A DNA stretch of 64,000 nt, taken from assembly GCF_026248685.1 (NCBI RefSeq), contig NZ_CP111036.1, positions 682,001-746,000 of the forward strand, given 5' to 3'. The DNA is from Haladaptatus caseinilyticus. GTDB taxonomy: Archaea > Halobacteriota > Halobacteria > Halobacteriales > Haladaptataceae. Positions 1 to 9,136 of this stretch are shown piece after piece; positions within the stretch are counted from its first letter, which is position 1, and the number at the start of each line of letters is the position of its first letter. The notes beneath the pieces are model-generated. The model saw nothing but the letters and a program-made list of their open reading frames with translations. It ran no database searches and was not told the DNA's origin. Position numbers and translations under genes: made by a program.

Positions 1-2
1 AA

Positions 3-503
3 AACATGGTCATCAAGTTGCAAAACGAGATGGACCAAGTCGGTATCAACGCGGAGGTTCAGGAGGTAGATATCGGCCGCTGGCTCGACCAACTCGACAC
101 GGGGGAATTCGACGTAACCATCTATGGCTGGTCAGGAGGACAAGACCCCGACGGCTTCTACTACTATCTCTTCCGCAACCCGCGCAATGACGATGGTGGC
201 GTGGAAGACAGCTACGTTGGCAACGCTTCTGCCGGGATGCTCTACGAGGCGTATCCGGATAGCGAGAAATTGAAGAAAGCAGACCAGAAGATTCGAGAGG
301 CGCGGAAACTCGGAAGCCGCGACGAACGCCGAAAGCTGTACATCGAACTCGCGGAGACGTTCCAATCCGAGTATCCGCACATCCCGGTGTATTCCGAACA
401 GTCCGCAACGGCGTGGAGTAAGAAAGTCAACGGGTACGACCCGACAGCGTTCGCAGCCCAACCGCTATGTAACAAGTGGTCGAACGCCTCGCTCAGCAAC
501 TAA
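3..503 (+). CDS. Peptide ABC transporter substrate-binding protein (C-terminal part)
   Basis: This is the C-terminal 165 or so residues of an extracellular solute-binding protein of the dipeptide/oligopeptide family (SBP_bac_5, DppA/OppA-like); the gene begins before the window. The visible part has features usual for the C-terminal lobe: an early segment ending VTIYGWSGGQDPDGFYY, then the helix with RRKLYIELAETFQSEYPHIPVYSEQ. It should capture peptides outside the cell and deliver them to the permeases encoded directly downstream, 27 bases after its stop. The signal peptide cannot be seen. The ligand cannot be told from this fragment; the downstream D-peptide enzymes make wall-type peptides a possibility. 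Confidence 0.9.
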   Translation, partial: NMVIKLQNEMDQVGINAEVQEVDIGRWLDQLDTGEFDVTIYGWSGGQDPDGFYYYLFRNPRNDDGGVEDSYVGNASAGMLYEAYPDSEKLKKADQKIREARKLGSRDERRKLYIELAETFQSEYPHIPVYSEQSATAWSKKVNGYDPTAFAAQPLCNKWSNASLSN

Positions 504-530
504 CTACCTTCCGTTTCCATACACGAAATC

Positions 531-1481
531 ATGAGTATGTATCGATACACCGTCCGACGGCTCCTTCAGATCATACCGGTCTTGTTGGGCGTGTTCACAC
601 TCACGTTCGTGATGATGCACGCACTGCCTGGAAATCCGGTGCGCATCTACCTCGGACTAAATCCCAGTCAAGAACTCGCAGATGAACTGATCCGTCAATA
701 TGGGTTCGACCGACCACTCTGGCAACAGTATCTCGACTACCTCGGACGGGTTCTCACCGGGAACCTCGGTGAATCGTTCCTGCTGAAACGTCCCGTTGCC
801 GACCTCATGTTGGAACGCCTCGGGCCGACTCTCACCCTGATGGGCCTTTCGTACGTCATCGCACTCCCGATTTCGCTCCTGCTCGGCGTTTATGCCGCCT
901 CGCGGCACAACGAGTTGGGCGATCACGTCTCGCGGTTTTTCGGACTGGCGGGTCTCTCGACCCCGAACTTCTGGCTCGGTCTAATGCTGATCTTCCTGTT
1001 CGCCTACGAACTGGGCTGGCTTCCCGCCTCGGGCTACGTTCCGTTCGCACAAGACCCGGTGGAGTCGGCGAAACGACTCGTCATGCCCGTAATCACGCTG
1101 GCGACCGCACAGACCGCGACGTTGATGCGAATGACGCGCTCCAGCATGGTCGAGGAGCTATCACAGGACTACGTCCAAACGGCCCGGGCGTTCGGCCTGC
1201 CGGAGCGACGCATCCTGCTCAAACACGCCTTCAGAAACGCACTCCTACCGCTGGTGACCATCATCGGGCTACAGCTGTCGTTTCTGCTGGACGGCAGCGT
1301 CATCGCCGAGAAGATATTCGCCATTCCGGGCATGGGCCGTCTGTTCTTCAAGGGAATAACGAAACAGGACTACGGTATCATCATGGGAATGACGCTGTCG
1401 TTCGCGTTGTTGTTCCTCGTCGGCGTCCTGCTGACCGACCTCGCGTACGCCTACATCGACCCGCGAATCAGATACGACTGA
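531..1481 (+). CDS. dppB: Dipeptide ABC transporter permease, DppB type
   Basis: 316-residue inner-membrane permease, the usual DppB/OppB length. It starts MSMYRYTVRRLLQIIPVLLG, the standard N-terminal membrane helix of the family, followed by the periplasm-side loop with ALPGNPVR. The cytoplasmic EAA loop, which docks on the ATPases, is visible around DYVQTARAFGLPERRILLKHAF. It forms the translocation channel with DppC, encoded two bases downstream. Best read as the second gene of a five-gene importer operon. Substrate class (peptides rather than nickel or glutathione) is inferred from the operon as a whole. Confidence 0.93.
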   Translation: MSMYRYTVRRLLQIIPVLLGVFTLTFVMMHALPGNPVRIYLGLNPSQELADELIRQYGFDRPLWQQYLDYLGRVLTGNLGESFLLKRPVADLMLERLGPTLTLMGLSYVIALPISLLLGVYAASRHNELGDHVSRFFGLAGLSTPNFWLGLMLIFLFAYELGWLPASGYVPFAQDPVESAKRLVMPVITLATAQTATLMRMTRSSMVEELSQDYVQTARAFGLPERRILLKHAFRNALLPLVTIIGLQLSFLLDGSVIAEKIFAIPGMGRLFFKGITKQDYGIIMGMTLSFALLFLVGVLLTDLAYAYIDPRIRYD

Positions 1482-1482
1482 T

Positions 1483-2541
1483 ATGAGTACGAGCAAATCA
1501 CTTACCGAGACGGGCATCGACACCGAAAGCCGGCTTATGGGGACGATTCGGGAACTCCGACACAGTCCAACGGCAATCGCTGGCGCAGTTATCGTCGGAA
1601 TCCTCGTCGTGCTGGCCATTTTCTCGACCATCGACCTCATGGTGTTCGATAAGAGCCTTATTACCGCGATTCACGCGGACCCCCACGTGCAGAACACAGC
1701 CGAATCCTACTCGGCCCCCTCCCTCGACCATCCGATGGGAACGGACAATTTCGGTCGGGACGTGCTCTCTCGAATCGTTTACGGAAGCCGAATCGCGCTC
1801 GCCATTGGTATCATTTCCGTCGGAATCAGCTTCCTTGGCGGAATCGTGTGTGGCGCTGCGGCGGCCTACTTCGGCGGTCGAATCGATGACCTCATCATGC
1901 GTCTGTTAGAGGTATTGTACTCGATTCCGAGCCTCGTCCTCGCGATGACTATGATGGCGATCATGGGACCGAGCGTCTACAACCTCTTCATCGCCTACGG
2001 GGTCATCGGTATCCCAGCATACGCCCGTGTGATGCGCTCCGAGGTGCTTTCCATCCGCGAAGAGGAGTACGTCGAAGCGGCTCGAGCCGCCGGACTGCCG
2101 AACCGAACCATCCTTTTCCGTGAAATCGTCCCGAATGGATTGGCTGCGGTCGTCGTGCAGGGAACGCTCTCGATGGGCGGCGTCATTATCGGCGCGGCTG
2201 CACTGTCGTTCCTCGGATTCGGCGTGCAACCGCCGACCGCGTCGTGGGGGCGGATGCTGAATCAAGCACAAGAAGCCATGATCATCGCCCCGTGGGTCGC
2301 GGTGTTCCCCGGCCTGATGATTTTCCTCACCGTGATGGGGTTCAATCTGCTCGGCGACGGTCTCCGAGACGCCATGGACCCCAGAACGACGCTCCGCAAG
2401 GCGAACTGGGACGAACTGGACGACGATTTCCTCTCCAGCGAGAGTACGATGCGCGACGACCCCGACCCGGTAACCGAGAATCCGGCTACGGATGGCGGAA
2501 CGCAGAGCGAAGATGAAACTGACGGGAGGCGAACGCAATGA
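1483..2541 (+). CDS. dppC: Dipeptide ABC transporter permease, DppC type
   Basis: 352-residue partner permease. It has the N-terminal helix typical of DppC (SPTAIAGAVIVGILVVLAIF), the family motif HPMGTDNFGRDVLSRIVYGS at the start of the transport domain, and an EAA loop around EYVEAARAAGLPNRTILFREI. A C-terminal tail of about 45 residues is strongly acidic (DDDFLSS...ATDGGTQSEDETDG), a common haloarchaeal addition and probably cytoplasmic. The stop overlaps the start of dppD by 4 bases, which indicates translational coupling. Confidence 0.93.
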   Translation: MSTSKSLTETGIDTESRLMGTIRELRHSPTAIAGAVIVGILVVLAIFSTIDLMVFDKSLITAIHADPHVQNTAESYSAPSLDHPMGTDNFGRDVLSRIVYGSRIALAIGIISVGISFLGGIVCGAAAAYFGGRIDDLIMRLLEVLYSIPSLVLAMTMMAIMGPSVYNLFIAYGVIGIPAYARVMRSEVLSIREEEYVEAARAAGLPNRTILFREIVPNGLAAVVVQGTLSMGGVIIGAAALSFLGFGVQPPTASWGRMLNQAQEAMIIAPWVAVFPGLMIFLTVMGFNLLGDGLRDAMDPRTTLRKANWDELDDDFLSSESTMRDDPDPVTENPATDGGTQSEDETDGRRTQ

Positions 2542-3548
2542 GTCTCCTCGAAGTCGAAGACCTCCGGACGTACTTCTACACCGAAGAAGGAATCGTCCAA
2601 GCCGTCGATGGCGTGAGCTTCGAAGTGGACCGCGGCGAGACGCTTGGGTTGGTCGGCGAGAGTGGGGCCGGAAAGAGCGTGACGGTGAAGAGCCTCCTCG
2701 GACTCATCAACCCACCCGGCAAGGTGGTCGACGGAACGGTTCGGTTCGACGGTCGTGACCTCACCGCCTGCACCGAACGCGAACTTCGACGGGACGTCCG
2801 CGGGAGCGAGATTTCGTTCGTCTTCCAAGACCCGATGTCGGCGTTGAACCCCGTCTTTACGGTCGGAAATCAGATCGCCGAAATCGTGGAATATCACACC
2901 GACTGCACGGAGTCGGAAGCTCACGACAGGGCGGTCGAACTGCTCGACGACGTGGGAATTCCGGATCCTGAACAGCGGGCCGATCAGTACCCACACGAGT
3001 TCTCGGGCGGGATGCGCCAGCGGGCGCTCATCGCGATGGCACTGTCGTGCAGCCCGAAACTCATCATCGCGGACGAACCGACGACGGCGCTGGACGTGAC
3101 GATTCAAGCACAGATTTTGGACCTGTTCGACGAGATTCAGGAGAAATACGACACGAGCGTCGTCTACGTCACCCACGACCTCGGCGTCGTCCGGGAAGTC
3201 TGTGACCGCGTTGCCGTGATGTACCTCGGAAAAGTGGTCGAACAGGCACCCTACGACGAACTGTACCGAAACCCGAAACACCCCTATACGCAGTCGCTCC
3301 TGCGGTCGGTCGTCCGACCCGACCGGCAGGCGGACGACCTGAATCCCATCGAGGGGACGATGCCGAGTGCGATCGACCCGCCCTCCGGCTGTCGGTTCCG
3401 TACGCGCTGTCCCGTCGCCGTCGATGACTGCTCGCGAATCGAGCCGCCACGCGTCGGTGTGGGACCGAATCACGACTCGGCGTGTATCCTCTATAAAGAC
3501 GACTACGGAGCGAACGAGCCGATGCTACACGAACGAGGTCAACGATGA
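2538..3548 (+). CDS. dppD: Dipeptide ABC transporter ATPase, DppD type
   Basis: 336-residue ATPase. Walker A is GESGAGKS, the ABC signature is SGGMRQR, Walker B is LIIADEPTT, and the switch histidine is in YVTHDLGVV. The C-terminal oligopeptide-transport domain carries the family's cysteine-rich block (SGCRFRTRCPVAVDDC and a later C). It energises the DppBC channel together with DppF. It overlaps dppC at its start and dppF at its end by 4 bases each. Confidence 0.94.
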   Translation: MSLLEVEDLRTYFYTEEGIVQAVDGVSFEVDRGETLGLVGESGAGKSVTVKSLLGLINPPGKVVDGTVRFDGRDLTACTERELRRDVRGSEISFVFQDPMSALNPVFTVGNQIAEIVEYHTDCTESEAHDRAVELLDDVGIPDPEQRADQYPHEFSGGMRQRALIAMALSCSPKLIIADEPTTALDVTIQAQILDLFDEIQEKYDTSVVYVTHDLGVVREVCDRVAVMYLGKVVEQAPYDELYRNPKHPYTQSLLRSVVRPDRQADDLNPIEGTMPSAIDPPSGCRFRTRCPVAVDDCSRIEPPRVGVGPNHDSACILYKDDYGANEPMLHERGQR

Positions 3549-4828
3549 GTCAACGCCTGCAGCAACGCCCGGAACGAGCCGACGAACCGCTACTCAGGGT
3601 CGAAAACCTGACGAAACACTTTCCGGTCAACACGGGCCTCATTGGTTCGCTCCGATGGAATTCGGATGATGGGTTTCCGATCGAGCTGGACAGTCGGAGC
3701 GTCAGAGCGGTCGATGGCGTGAGCTTCGACCTCTATCCCGGCGAAACCCTGGGTGTCGTCGGCGAATCCGGCTGTGGCAAATCGACGCTCGCACGAACCC
3801 TTCTTGGCTTAACGGAACCGACCGACGGCGCAGTCGAGTTCCGCGGCGTCAGAACGACGACGTTCGACGGCGACGCGAAACACGAATTTCGACGAAACGC
3901 CCAGATGGTGTTCCAAGATCCACAGTCCAGTCTCAATCCGCGTCGAAAAGTCGGGAACATCATCGCGGACCCGCTCGAAGCGGCAGGGTGGAACGAAGGA
4001 CGACGCAGGGAGCGCGTCCGCGAACTGCTCGGTCAGGTCGGCCTGAAGGAGGAGCATTACGGACGGTACCCACACGAGTTCTCGGGCGGACAACGCCAAC
4101 GAATCAACCTGGCACGGGCGCTGTCGATCAATCCCGACCTCGTCATCGCCGACGAACCCGTGAGTGGTCTCGATATGAGCGTGCAGGCACAGATCCTCTC
4201 GCTCATGCAGGATTTACAGGAGGAGTACGGCCTCACGTACCTGTTCATCACGCACGACCTCTCCGTCATCAGGAACGTCGCAGACCGCGTCGCGGTGATG
4301 TACCTCGGTGATTTCGTGGAAACTGGCCCGGTTAACCGATTGTTTACCGACCCGCATCATCCCTACACGCGCGCCCTGCTGGATTCGGTTCCGAATCCGG
4401 ACCCGGACACGCGCGGTGTGGAATCGAGATTGGTCGGCGACGTCCCGAGTCCGAGCGATCCCCCTTCGGGCTGTAAGTTTCACACCCGCTGTCCCGAACT
4501 CATCATTCCTGACCCGTTCACTCGGGACACATATCGCGAATACATGGACCTCCGGAACGACGTACGGGACGAGAACCTGCAAACGGATACCGATCCAGCG
4601 TCGGTTCGCTCGCATTATTTCACGGCGAGCCTTCCGGCGGCGGTCGACCGGACCATCGAACGGGCCATCTCGAACGCGGCGGACGGAGACTGGGATGAGG
4701 CGCAATCAACGCTCGCGGAATATCTGTCGCCCTGCGAAGCGCACATTCCGAAACTGGAATCAGTCGCCGACGGGCAGCTGTCGGCCTGTCACTTGGAGAG
4801 CGACGAGCGAGAGGCATTTTCGTGGTAA
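3545..4828 (+). CDS. dppF: Dipeptide ABC transporter ATPase, DppF type
   Basis: 427-residue ATPase with Walker A GESGCGKS, signature FSGGQRQR, Walker B LVIADEPVSGLD and switch histidine FITHDLSVI. It is about 90 residues longer than bacterial DppF: between the first half of the C-terminal cysteine block (GCKFHTRCPEL) and the last cysteines (SPCEAHI, LSACHLE) lies an extra acidic helical region, which haloarchaeal members of the family often have. Its last 7 bases overlap the GTG start of the S13 peptidase gene, so the peptidase is very likely part of this operon. Confidence 0.93.
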   Translation: MSQRLQQRPERADEPLLRVENLTKHFPVNTGLIGSLRWNSDDGFPIELDSRSVRAVDGVSFDLYPGETLGVVGESGCGKSTLARTLLGLTEPTDGAVEFRGVRTTTFDGDAKHEFRRNAQMVFQDPQSSLNPRRKVGNIIADPLEAAGWNEGRRRERVRELLGQVGLKEEHYGRYPHEFSGGQRQRINLARALSINPDLVIADEPVSGLDMSVQAQILSLMQDLQEEYGLTYLFITHDLSVIRNVADRVAVMYLGDFVETGPVNRLFTDPHHPYTRALLDSVPNPDPDTRGVESRLVGDVPSPSDPPSGCKFHTRCPELIIPDPFTRDTYREYMDLRNDVRDENLQTDTDPASVRSHYFTASLPAAVDRTIERAISNAADGDWDEAQSTLAEYLSPCEAHIPKLESVADGQLSACHLESDEREAFSW

Positions 4829-6042
4829 CCGGAGCGTCCTTTGCGTCGAGCGTGGTGGCCAAAGAACTCGGCGGCGACGAACTGATAGCACACGACCCGG
4901 ACGTTCCGCTTCCGCCAGCATCGAACACGAAACTACTCACCGCCGCACTGGCCTACCACCATCTCGGCCCGGACTATCGGTTCGAGACGAACGTTTCTCG
5001 ATCCGGCGATTCCCTTGTGCTCGCAGGGCGGGGAAATCCATCGCTTTCGCTCGACCGATTGTCGGTCCTTGCCGAACGCGTCGGAAACAACGGCATCGGC
5101 ACAGTGACGAACGTCATCGCCGACGTGGGATGGTTCTCCGAAGCATCCCGTGGGCCGGGATGGATGTGGGAAGACGGACGGCACGAGTACGGTGCGAAGA
5201 GCACGGCACTCGCGCTCGACGGAAATACAGTCTCGGTAACGGTGACGGGCACGGAGGTCGAGATAACCCCACGAACGAGTGCTATCGAACTCGACACGAA
5301 CATCGACCCGTCCGCGGACGAGTTACGAATGTTTCGTGACGACGATACGATTCGTATCGAAGGACGATCACCTGACGAATCGAACACCGAGCGCGTCCCG
5401 GTCGGTGACCCGGTTTGTCACTGCCTGCTCGCGTTCCGGGACGCGCTGGAAGCGGTCGGGGTGGCTCACATCGGCGGTCTGCACGTCACGGAAAAACCGA
5501 AGTCGGGCGAACCGATAGCGACGGTGAAATCGCCGCCGGTCTCCGAACTCGTTCGGGAGATGAACGTGCCATCCGACAACTTCCTCGCGGAACAACTCGC
5601 TCGAAACATCGCCAAAGAGGTTCGTGGAAAGGGGTCGTGGAGCGAATGGGAAACAGTCATCGAGGAGTTCCTCGATTCCCGCACCGTCGGCGCGTTCAGA
5701 ATTCGAGACGGGTCCGGGCTATCGCGGTACAATCTGATTTCCGCCCGTGGCATCGTTCGCGTCCTCGAATGGGTCACGGAGCAACCGTGGTCGGAGACGT
5801 TTTTCAACTCGCTCCCGAAACCCGGCGAGGGAACCCTCGAAGATCGACTGTCGGATGTTGGCTGCGACGTTCGAGCGAAAACGGGAACCCTCACCGGAAG
5901 CAGAACGCTCTCCGGAATCGTTCGTCGGGATAACGGACGGAGCGACGTGATTTTTTCCGTGCTTCTCGGGGGGTTGACCGCCGAGGACGAAGAGAACGCA
6001 CGGGAGACCATCGACGATTTCGTTCGGGAACTGGCGGAGTGA
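4822..6042 (+). CDS. PBP4-like D-alanyl-D-alanine carboxypeptidase/endopeptidase (family S13)
   Basis: A 406-residue serine peptidase of the PBP4/DacB family, which cuts D-Ala-D-Ala or D-Ala-mDap bonds in peptidoglycan peptides. All three active-site motifs are present: SNTK (S34, K37), SDN (251-253) and KTG (353-355), plus the DGSGLSRYN block usual between them. The GTG start at 4822 overlaps dppF by 7 bases. From there the protein runs straight into the catalytic domain (ASFASSVVAKELG, then PPASNTK), leaving no room for the signal peptide that bacterial PBP4 has. It therefore looks cytoplasmic. Being tied to a peptide importer in an organism without peptidoglycan, it probably trims imported D-amino-acid peptides; this last point is inference. 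Confidence 0.85.
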   Translation: MVTGASFASSVVAKELGGDELIAHDPDVPLPPASNTKLLTAALAYHHLGPDYRFETNVSRSGDSLVLAGRGNPSLSLDRLSVLAERVGNNGIGTVTNVIADVGWFSEASRGPGWMWEDGRHEYGAKSTALALDGNTVSVTVTGTEVEITPRTSAIELDTNIDPSADELRMFRDDDTIRIEGRSPDESNTERVPVGDPVCHCLLAFRDALEAVGVAHIGGLHVTEKPKSGEPIATVKSPPVSELVREMNVPSDNFLAEQLARNIAKEVRGKGSWSEWETVIEEFLDSRTVGAFRIRDGSGLSRYNLISARGIVRVLEWVTEQPWSETFFNSLPKPGEGTLEDRLSDVGCDVRAKTGTLTGSRTLSGIVRRDNGRSDVIFSVLLGGLTAEDEENARETIDDFVRELAE

Positions 6043-6254
6043 GTTCGCGAGCGTTTTTATTCGAAGACGGGCCAAGGGGAGTCGATGGACTTCCTCGTTC
6101 GATCTGTGGTTTAGGTGTTACTGGGTGCAGTTAAAAATCACGGGGACGGTTTCAACCGGAGACGACGTCTCAGGCGAACAGGGTTCCGCCGAAAGGTGGA
6201 CAGGTATCGAAATACGCCCCGTGTCAGCGTCACCTCCCAACCACCGACTTCGAA
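6043..6254. other. Intergenic space between converging operons
   Basis: 212 bases between the stop of the S13 peptidase and the stop of the oppositely oriented M55 peptidase. Right after the peptidase stop there is a T-rich run (gcgtttttattcg near 6051-6063) that may serve as an archaeal oligo-T terminator. No gene was recognised here. Confidence 0.4.
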
Positions 6255-7097
6255 CTATCCGTACCACTCGTTTCGGCCCGCACCTGCGGCGCGTAACATC
6301 GCCACCGAGGCTTCGAATACGCCGGCGTAGTCCGTCCCCTCGACGCGAGTCGTCCGGCCTCCCGCTCGTTCGACGGACGGTAGCCCTGCCGCACGAGCGG
6401 CTTGATTCGTCGTCGCCCAGTCGGCCTCGATAGCGATCGGTTCGTCCGGAACCGATTGCTCGAAGTCGTCGGTTGCGGCCCGTCGAACCGCCCGCTCCGC
6501 GGCGGTTCGAATCCGTTCGCGGGCCGCCTCAATCGGAAGACAGTCGGCCGTGAATCGGTCGATTCCGTCCTTGACGACGGCAGTTTCCACGTCCCCCAGT
6601 TCGTCACGAGCCTCGGTTTCGGTCGCGTCGTCGCCCGTCACGAGCCCGATCGGAACGCCGAGCGAGCGGGCGAGTCCGGCGTTCCATCCGAGTTCGCCGA
6701 CCTCGCCGTCGTTCACGCGAAGCGCGACGAGTTCTTGCGCGTAGAACGTGTGGTTCAGGACGGCCGCAGGCGTTCCGGCCTTGGCGTGATAGCCGATGAA
6801 AAAGGCGACGCCGTGGTCAGCGGTCAGTCCCTGCATCATGGACCGGGGTTTCGTTCCACCCCGAATCAAGCGAGCGCCGTCGTGGAGCGCACTCCGAGGG
6901 AGGTTCGTCATCGAGGAATGTGAATCGTTGACGAGCACTCTCTCCGCGCCAGCCGCGAGTGAACCTTCGACTGCGGCGTTCACGTCGCCGACCATCAGCT
7001 TCCGTCCATCGTCGTAGTCCGCTTCGTCTTTCACGACGTCGCGCGGGTCGGCGATGCCCGTGATGCCTTCCATATCGGCGGAAACGAAGACGTTCAT
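6255..7097 (-). CDS. dppA: D-aminopeptidase, DppA type (peptidase family M55)
   Basis: 280-residue zinc peptidase. Counting from the chosen ATG, the metal ligands known from Bacillus subtilis DppA fall at the same positions: D8 and E10 in SADMEG, H60 in NDSH, H104 in GYHAKAG; an acidic residue follows near 132-135. DppA removes N-terminal D-amino acids, especially D-Ala, from short peptides and acts in the cytoplasm as a decameric tunnel. The start at 7097 is the one that begins with the conserved MNVFVSADMEG; the frame is open further upstream but that extension is arginine-rich antisense sequence. The ATG overlaps the stop of the S9 peptidase by 4 bases (ATGA), so the two are co-translated. 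This DppA is the enzyme, not the substrate-binding protein also called DppA in E. coli. Confidence 0.92.
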   Translation of the reverse strand: MNVFVSADMEGITGIADPRDVVKDEADYDDGRKLMVGDVNAAVEGSLAAGAERVLVNDSHSSMTNLPRSALHDGARLIRGGTKPRSMMQGLTADHGVAFFIGYHAKAGTPAAVLNHTFYAQELVALRVNDGEVGELGWNAGLARSLGVPIGLVTGDDATETEARDELGDVETAVVKDGIDRFTADCLPIEAARERIRTAAERAVRRAATDDFEQSVPDEPIAIEADWATTNQAARAAGLPSVERAGGRTTRVEGTDYAGVFEASVAMLRAAGAGRNEWYG

Positions 7098-9061
7098 CGT
7101 GACGCCTCCAGCGTTCGTTCGACCTTCGCCAGCGTTCGTTCCCACGTCGCCCGTTTCGAAAAGACGTGATTTTCGCCGGGGTAGTGGTCGGCGTCGAACT
7201 CCTTTCCGAGGTCGGTGAGCGTTTCCACGACGAGGTCCAACTGTTCGAAGTTGACGTAGCTGTCGGCGGTCCCGTGGAAGTTGTACAGTGGCGCCTCGTA
7301 GCGATCCATGTGCGTCACCGGCGATGCTTCGGCCCAGCGTTCCGGGACGTCCCACGGTTCGCCACCCATCCGGAGCACTTCCGCGGAGGTAGCGGCCGGA
7401 TATTTCGTCTCTTCTGCCCAGTCGCGATATAGTTCGAGGTCCGCGAGTCCGGCGAGGTTGATACCGAGCGAGAATACGTCGGGATGTGTACCGAGCACTT
7501 GGAGCGTGGCGTAGCCACCGTACGAAAGTCCCCAGACGGCGACCGAGTCGGAATCGACATAGTCGAGTTCTTTTAGATACTGTCCCGCCCGTGCAACGTC
7601 CTCGATTTCGTCGGCACCTCTGACGCCCGCGATCGCCTGTCGAAAGTCCCGACCATAGCCGATACCACCGCGGTAGTTGACGAATAGACCGATGTATCCC
7701 CTTTCGGCGAGATACTGATGAAACGTGTAGAACAGGCTGTAGGAGCGCGATGGGTGCCAGCCATCGCGCATCTGGCGCATCGGTCCGCCGTGAACACAGA
7801 CGACCGCAGGCAGGTCGGTCGCATCGCCCGCAACCGTCTCGAATTTTCGGGGGTCGAGCAGATAGCTCTCGATGTGCCGGCCCGCGCTTTCGAACTCGAT
7901 TCGCTCCGGCTCGATGGGTGGGACTGGCCAGTTCTCGACTGACGACCGAGTGATTCGATTGGTGTGCCCATCCACATCGACACGAAGTTCCGGCGAACGG
8001 TGGCGGTCCGCGTGTAGATACGCGAGCGCACTACCGTCGGGGGATGGACGGGGTGAGACGTTCGTCCCTGCCGTTTCGACGAGTGATTCCGTCGCACCGT
8101 CGAGCGTGACCGAAAAGATGTGACGTTGTCCGGCGTCGTTTCGATTCGAGGCGAAGACGAGGGTCTCGTCGTCGCGCCATTGCGGCGCCCCGTCGGCGAC
8201 TCCTTTGTCCTCGAACGTGCCTTCCGTCAGTTGCGTGCGTTCGCCAGTCTCGGTATCGACCACGTGGACGTGATCCCAGCCGTCGAGTGGAAGCGTGAGC
8301 GCGATTCGGGTTCCATCGGGGGACACCTCCGTTGCTCCCTGTGAGACGACGCCGCGTTCGCGGTCGATTTCCCGGGCGAGAACGGTTTCCTCGCCGGTCG
8401 TCGGATCGACTGCGACGATGCGTCGCACGCGTCCACCCTCACCTTGCTGGTCGAAGACGATGCGACCGTCGGCCAACCACGTGGGACTTCTGCTCGCCGT
8501 CTCGTCTCGAGTACGCCACACCAGTTCGTCGTTCTCGACATCGACGACGCCGATCTGCGTCGTCCCGTCGTCGACGAATCGATACGCGAGAGAGACGTCG
8601 TCGTCCGACCACGCAAACATCCGGGATTCACCGAGGAACGGACCACGTACCGGTACGTCGTACGTTCGTTCGTCGCCCGTTACGGCGTCACGAACGACGG
8701 GTCGGCCGTCGCGATAGAAGGCGAATCGGGACCCGTCGTTCGACCACGTGTAAGCTTCGCGGTCGTCCGAACCGGATATGAGTCGTCGTGTCGTCCGTTC
8801 GTTCGGGACGGCGAGGAGGAGGTCGCCACCGTCGGTGGCGACGAGCAGTTCCGGAGCGGTCGGTGACCACGAAAATTCGGAGACGAAGCCTTCTTCGGGA
8901 GCGAAACGCCACGTCCGGTCTCCCGTTCGGTCGGAGACGAGGAGAACGTTTCCGTCGTCTTCGTACATCGTGGTGGCGAGAAATTCACCGTCCGAAGACC
9001 ACGAGGGAGGAGCGGGATACTCCACGTCGAGAACGTCGGAAAGCGTGAGGTTCGATGACAT
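7094..9061 (-). CDS. S9 family peptidase (acylaminoacyl/prolyl oligopeptidase type)
   Basis: 655-residue serine peptidase with an N-terminal beta-propeller (repeated blocks of the form W..DG..., residues about 10-380) and a C-terminal alpha/beta hydrolase domain. The catalytic triad is visible: serine in GLSYGGYATL, aspartate in FHGTADSYVNFEQ, histidine in GENHVFSKR. Such enzymes trim short peptides or acylated N-termini in the cytoplasm. The start at 9061 gives the usual N-terminus (LTLSDVLDVEYPAPPSWSSDG); an in-frame start at 9100 would add 13 residues. It sits between an HTH_10 regulator and the M55 D-aminopeptidase on the same strand and is coupled to the latter. Confidence 0.92.
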   Translation of the reverse strand: MSSNLTLSDVLDVEYPAPPSWSSDGEFLATTMYEDDGNVLLVSDRTGDRTWRFAPEEGFVSEFSWSPTAPELLVATDGGDLLLAVPNERTTRRLISGSDDREAYTWSNDGSRFAFYRDGRPVVRDAVTGDERTYDVPVRGPFLGESRMFAWSDDDVSLAYRFVDDGTTQIGVVDVENDELVWRTRDETASRSPTWLADGRIVFDQQGEGGRVRRIVAVDPTTGEETVLAREIDRERGVVSQGATEVSPDGTRIALTLPLDGWDHVHVVDTETGERTQLTEGTFEDKGVADGAPQWRDDETLVFASNRNDAGQRHIFSVTLDGATESLVETAGTNVSPRPSPDGSALAYLHADRHRSPELRVDVDGHTNRITRSSVENWPVPPIEPERIEFESAGRHIESYLLDPRKFETVAGDATDLPAVVCVHGGPMRQMRDGWHPSRSYSLFYTFHQYLAERGYIGLFVNYRGGIGYGRDFRQAIAGVRGADEIEDVARAGQYLKELDYVDSDSVAVWGLSYGGYATLQVLGTHPDVFSLGINLAGLADLELYRDWAEETKYPAATSAEVLRMGGEPWDVPERWAEASPVTHMDRYEAPLYNFHGTADSYVNFEQLDLVVETLTDLGKEFDADHYPGENHVFSKRATWERTLAKVERTLEASR

Positions 9062-9136
9062 ACCATCGTAAATTACGTACTCCCTCATAGCGATTCCCAC
9101 TTCGGCGAGGTCGACGGGAACGGTTCGGTCGAGCGG

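Noticed and set aside
2262-3473. 403-residue open frame antisense to dppC and dppD
   Set aside because: It lies opposite two clear ABC transporter genes and resembles the usual antisense shadow of GC-rich coding DNA.
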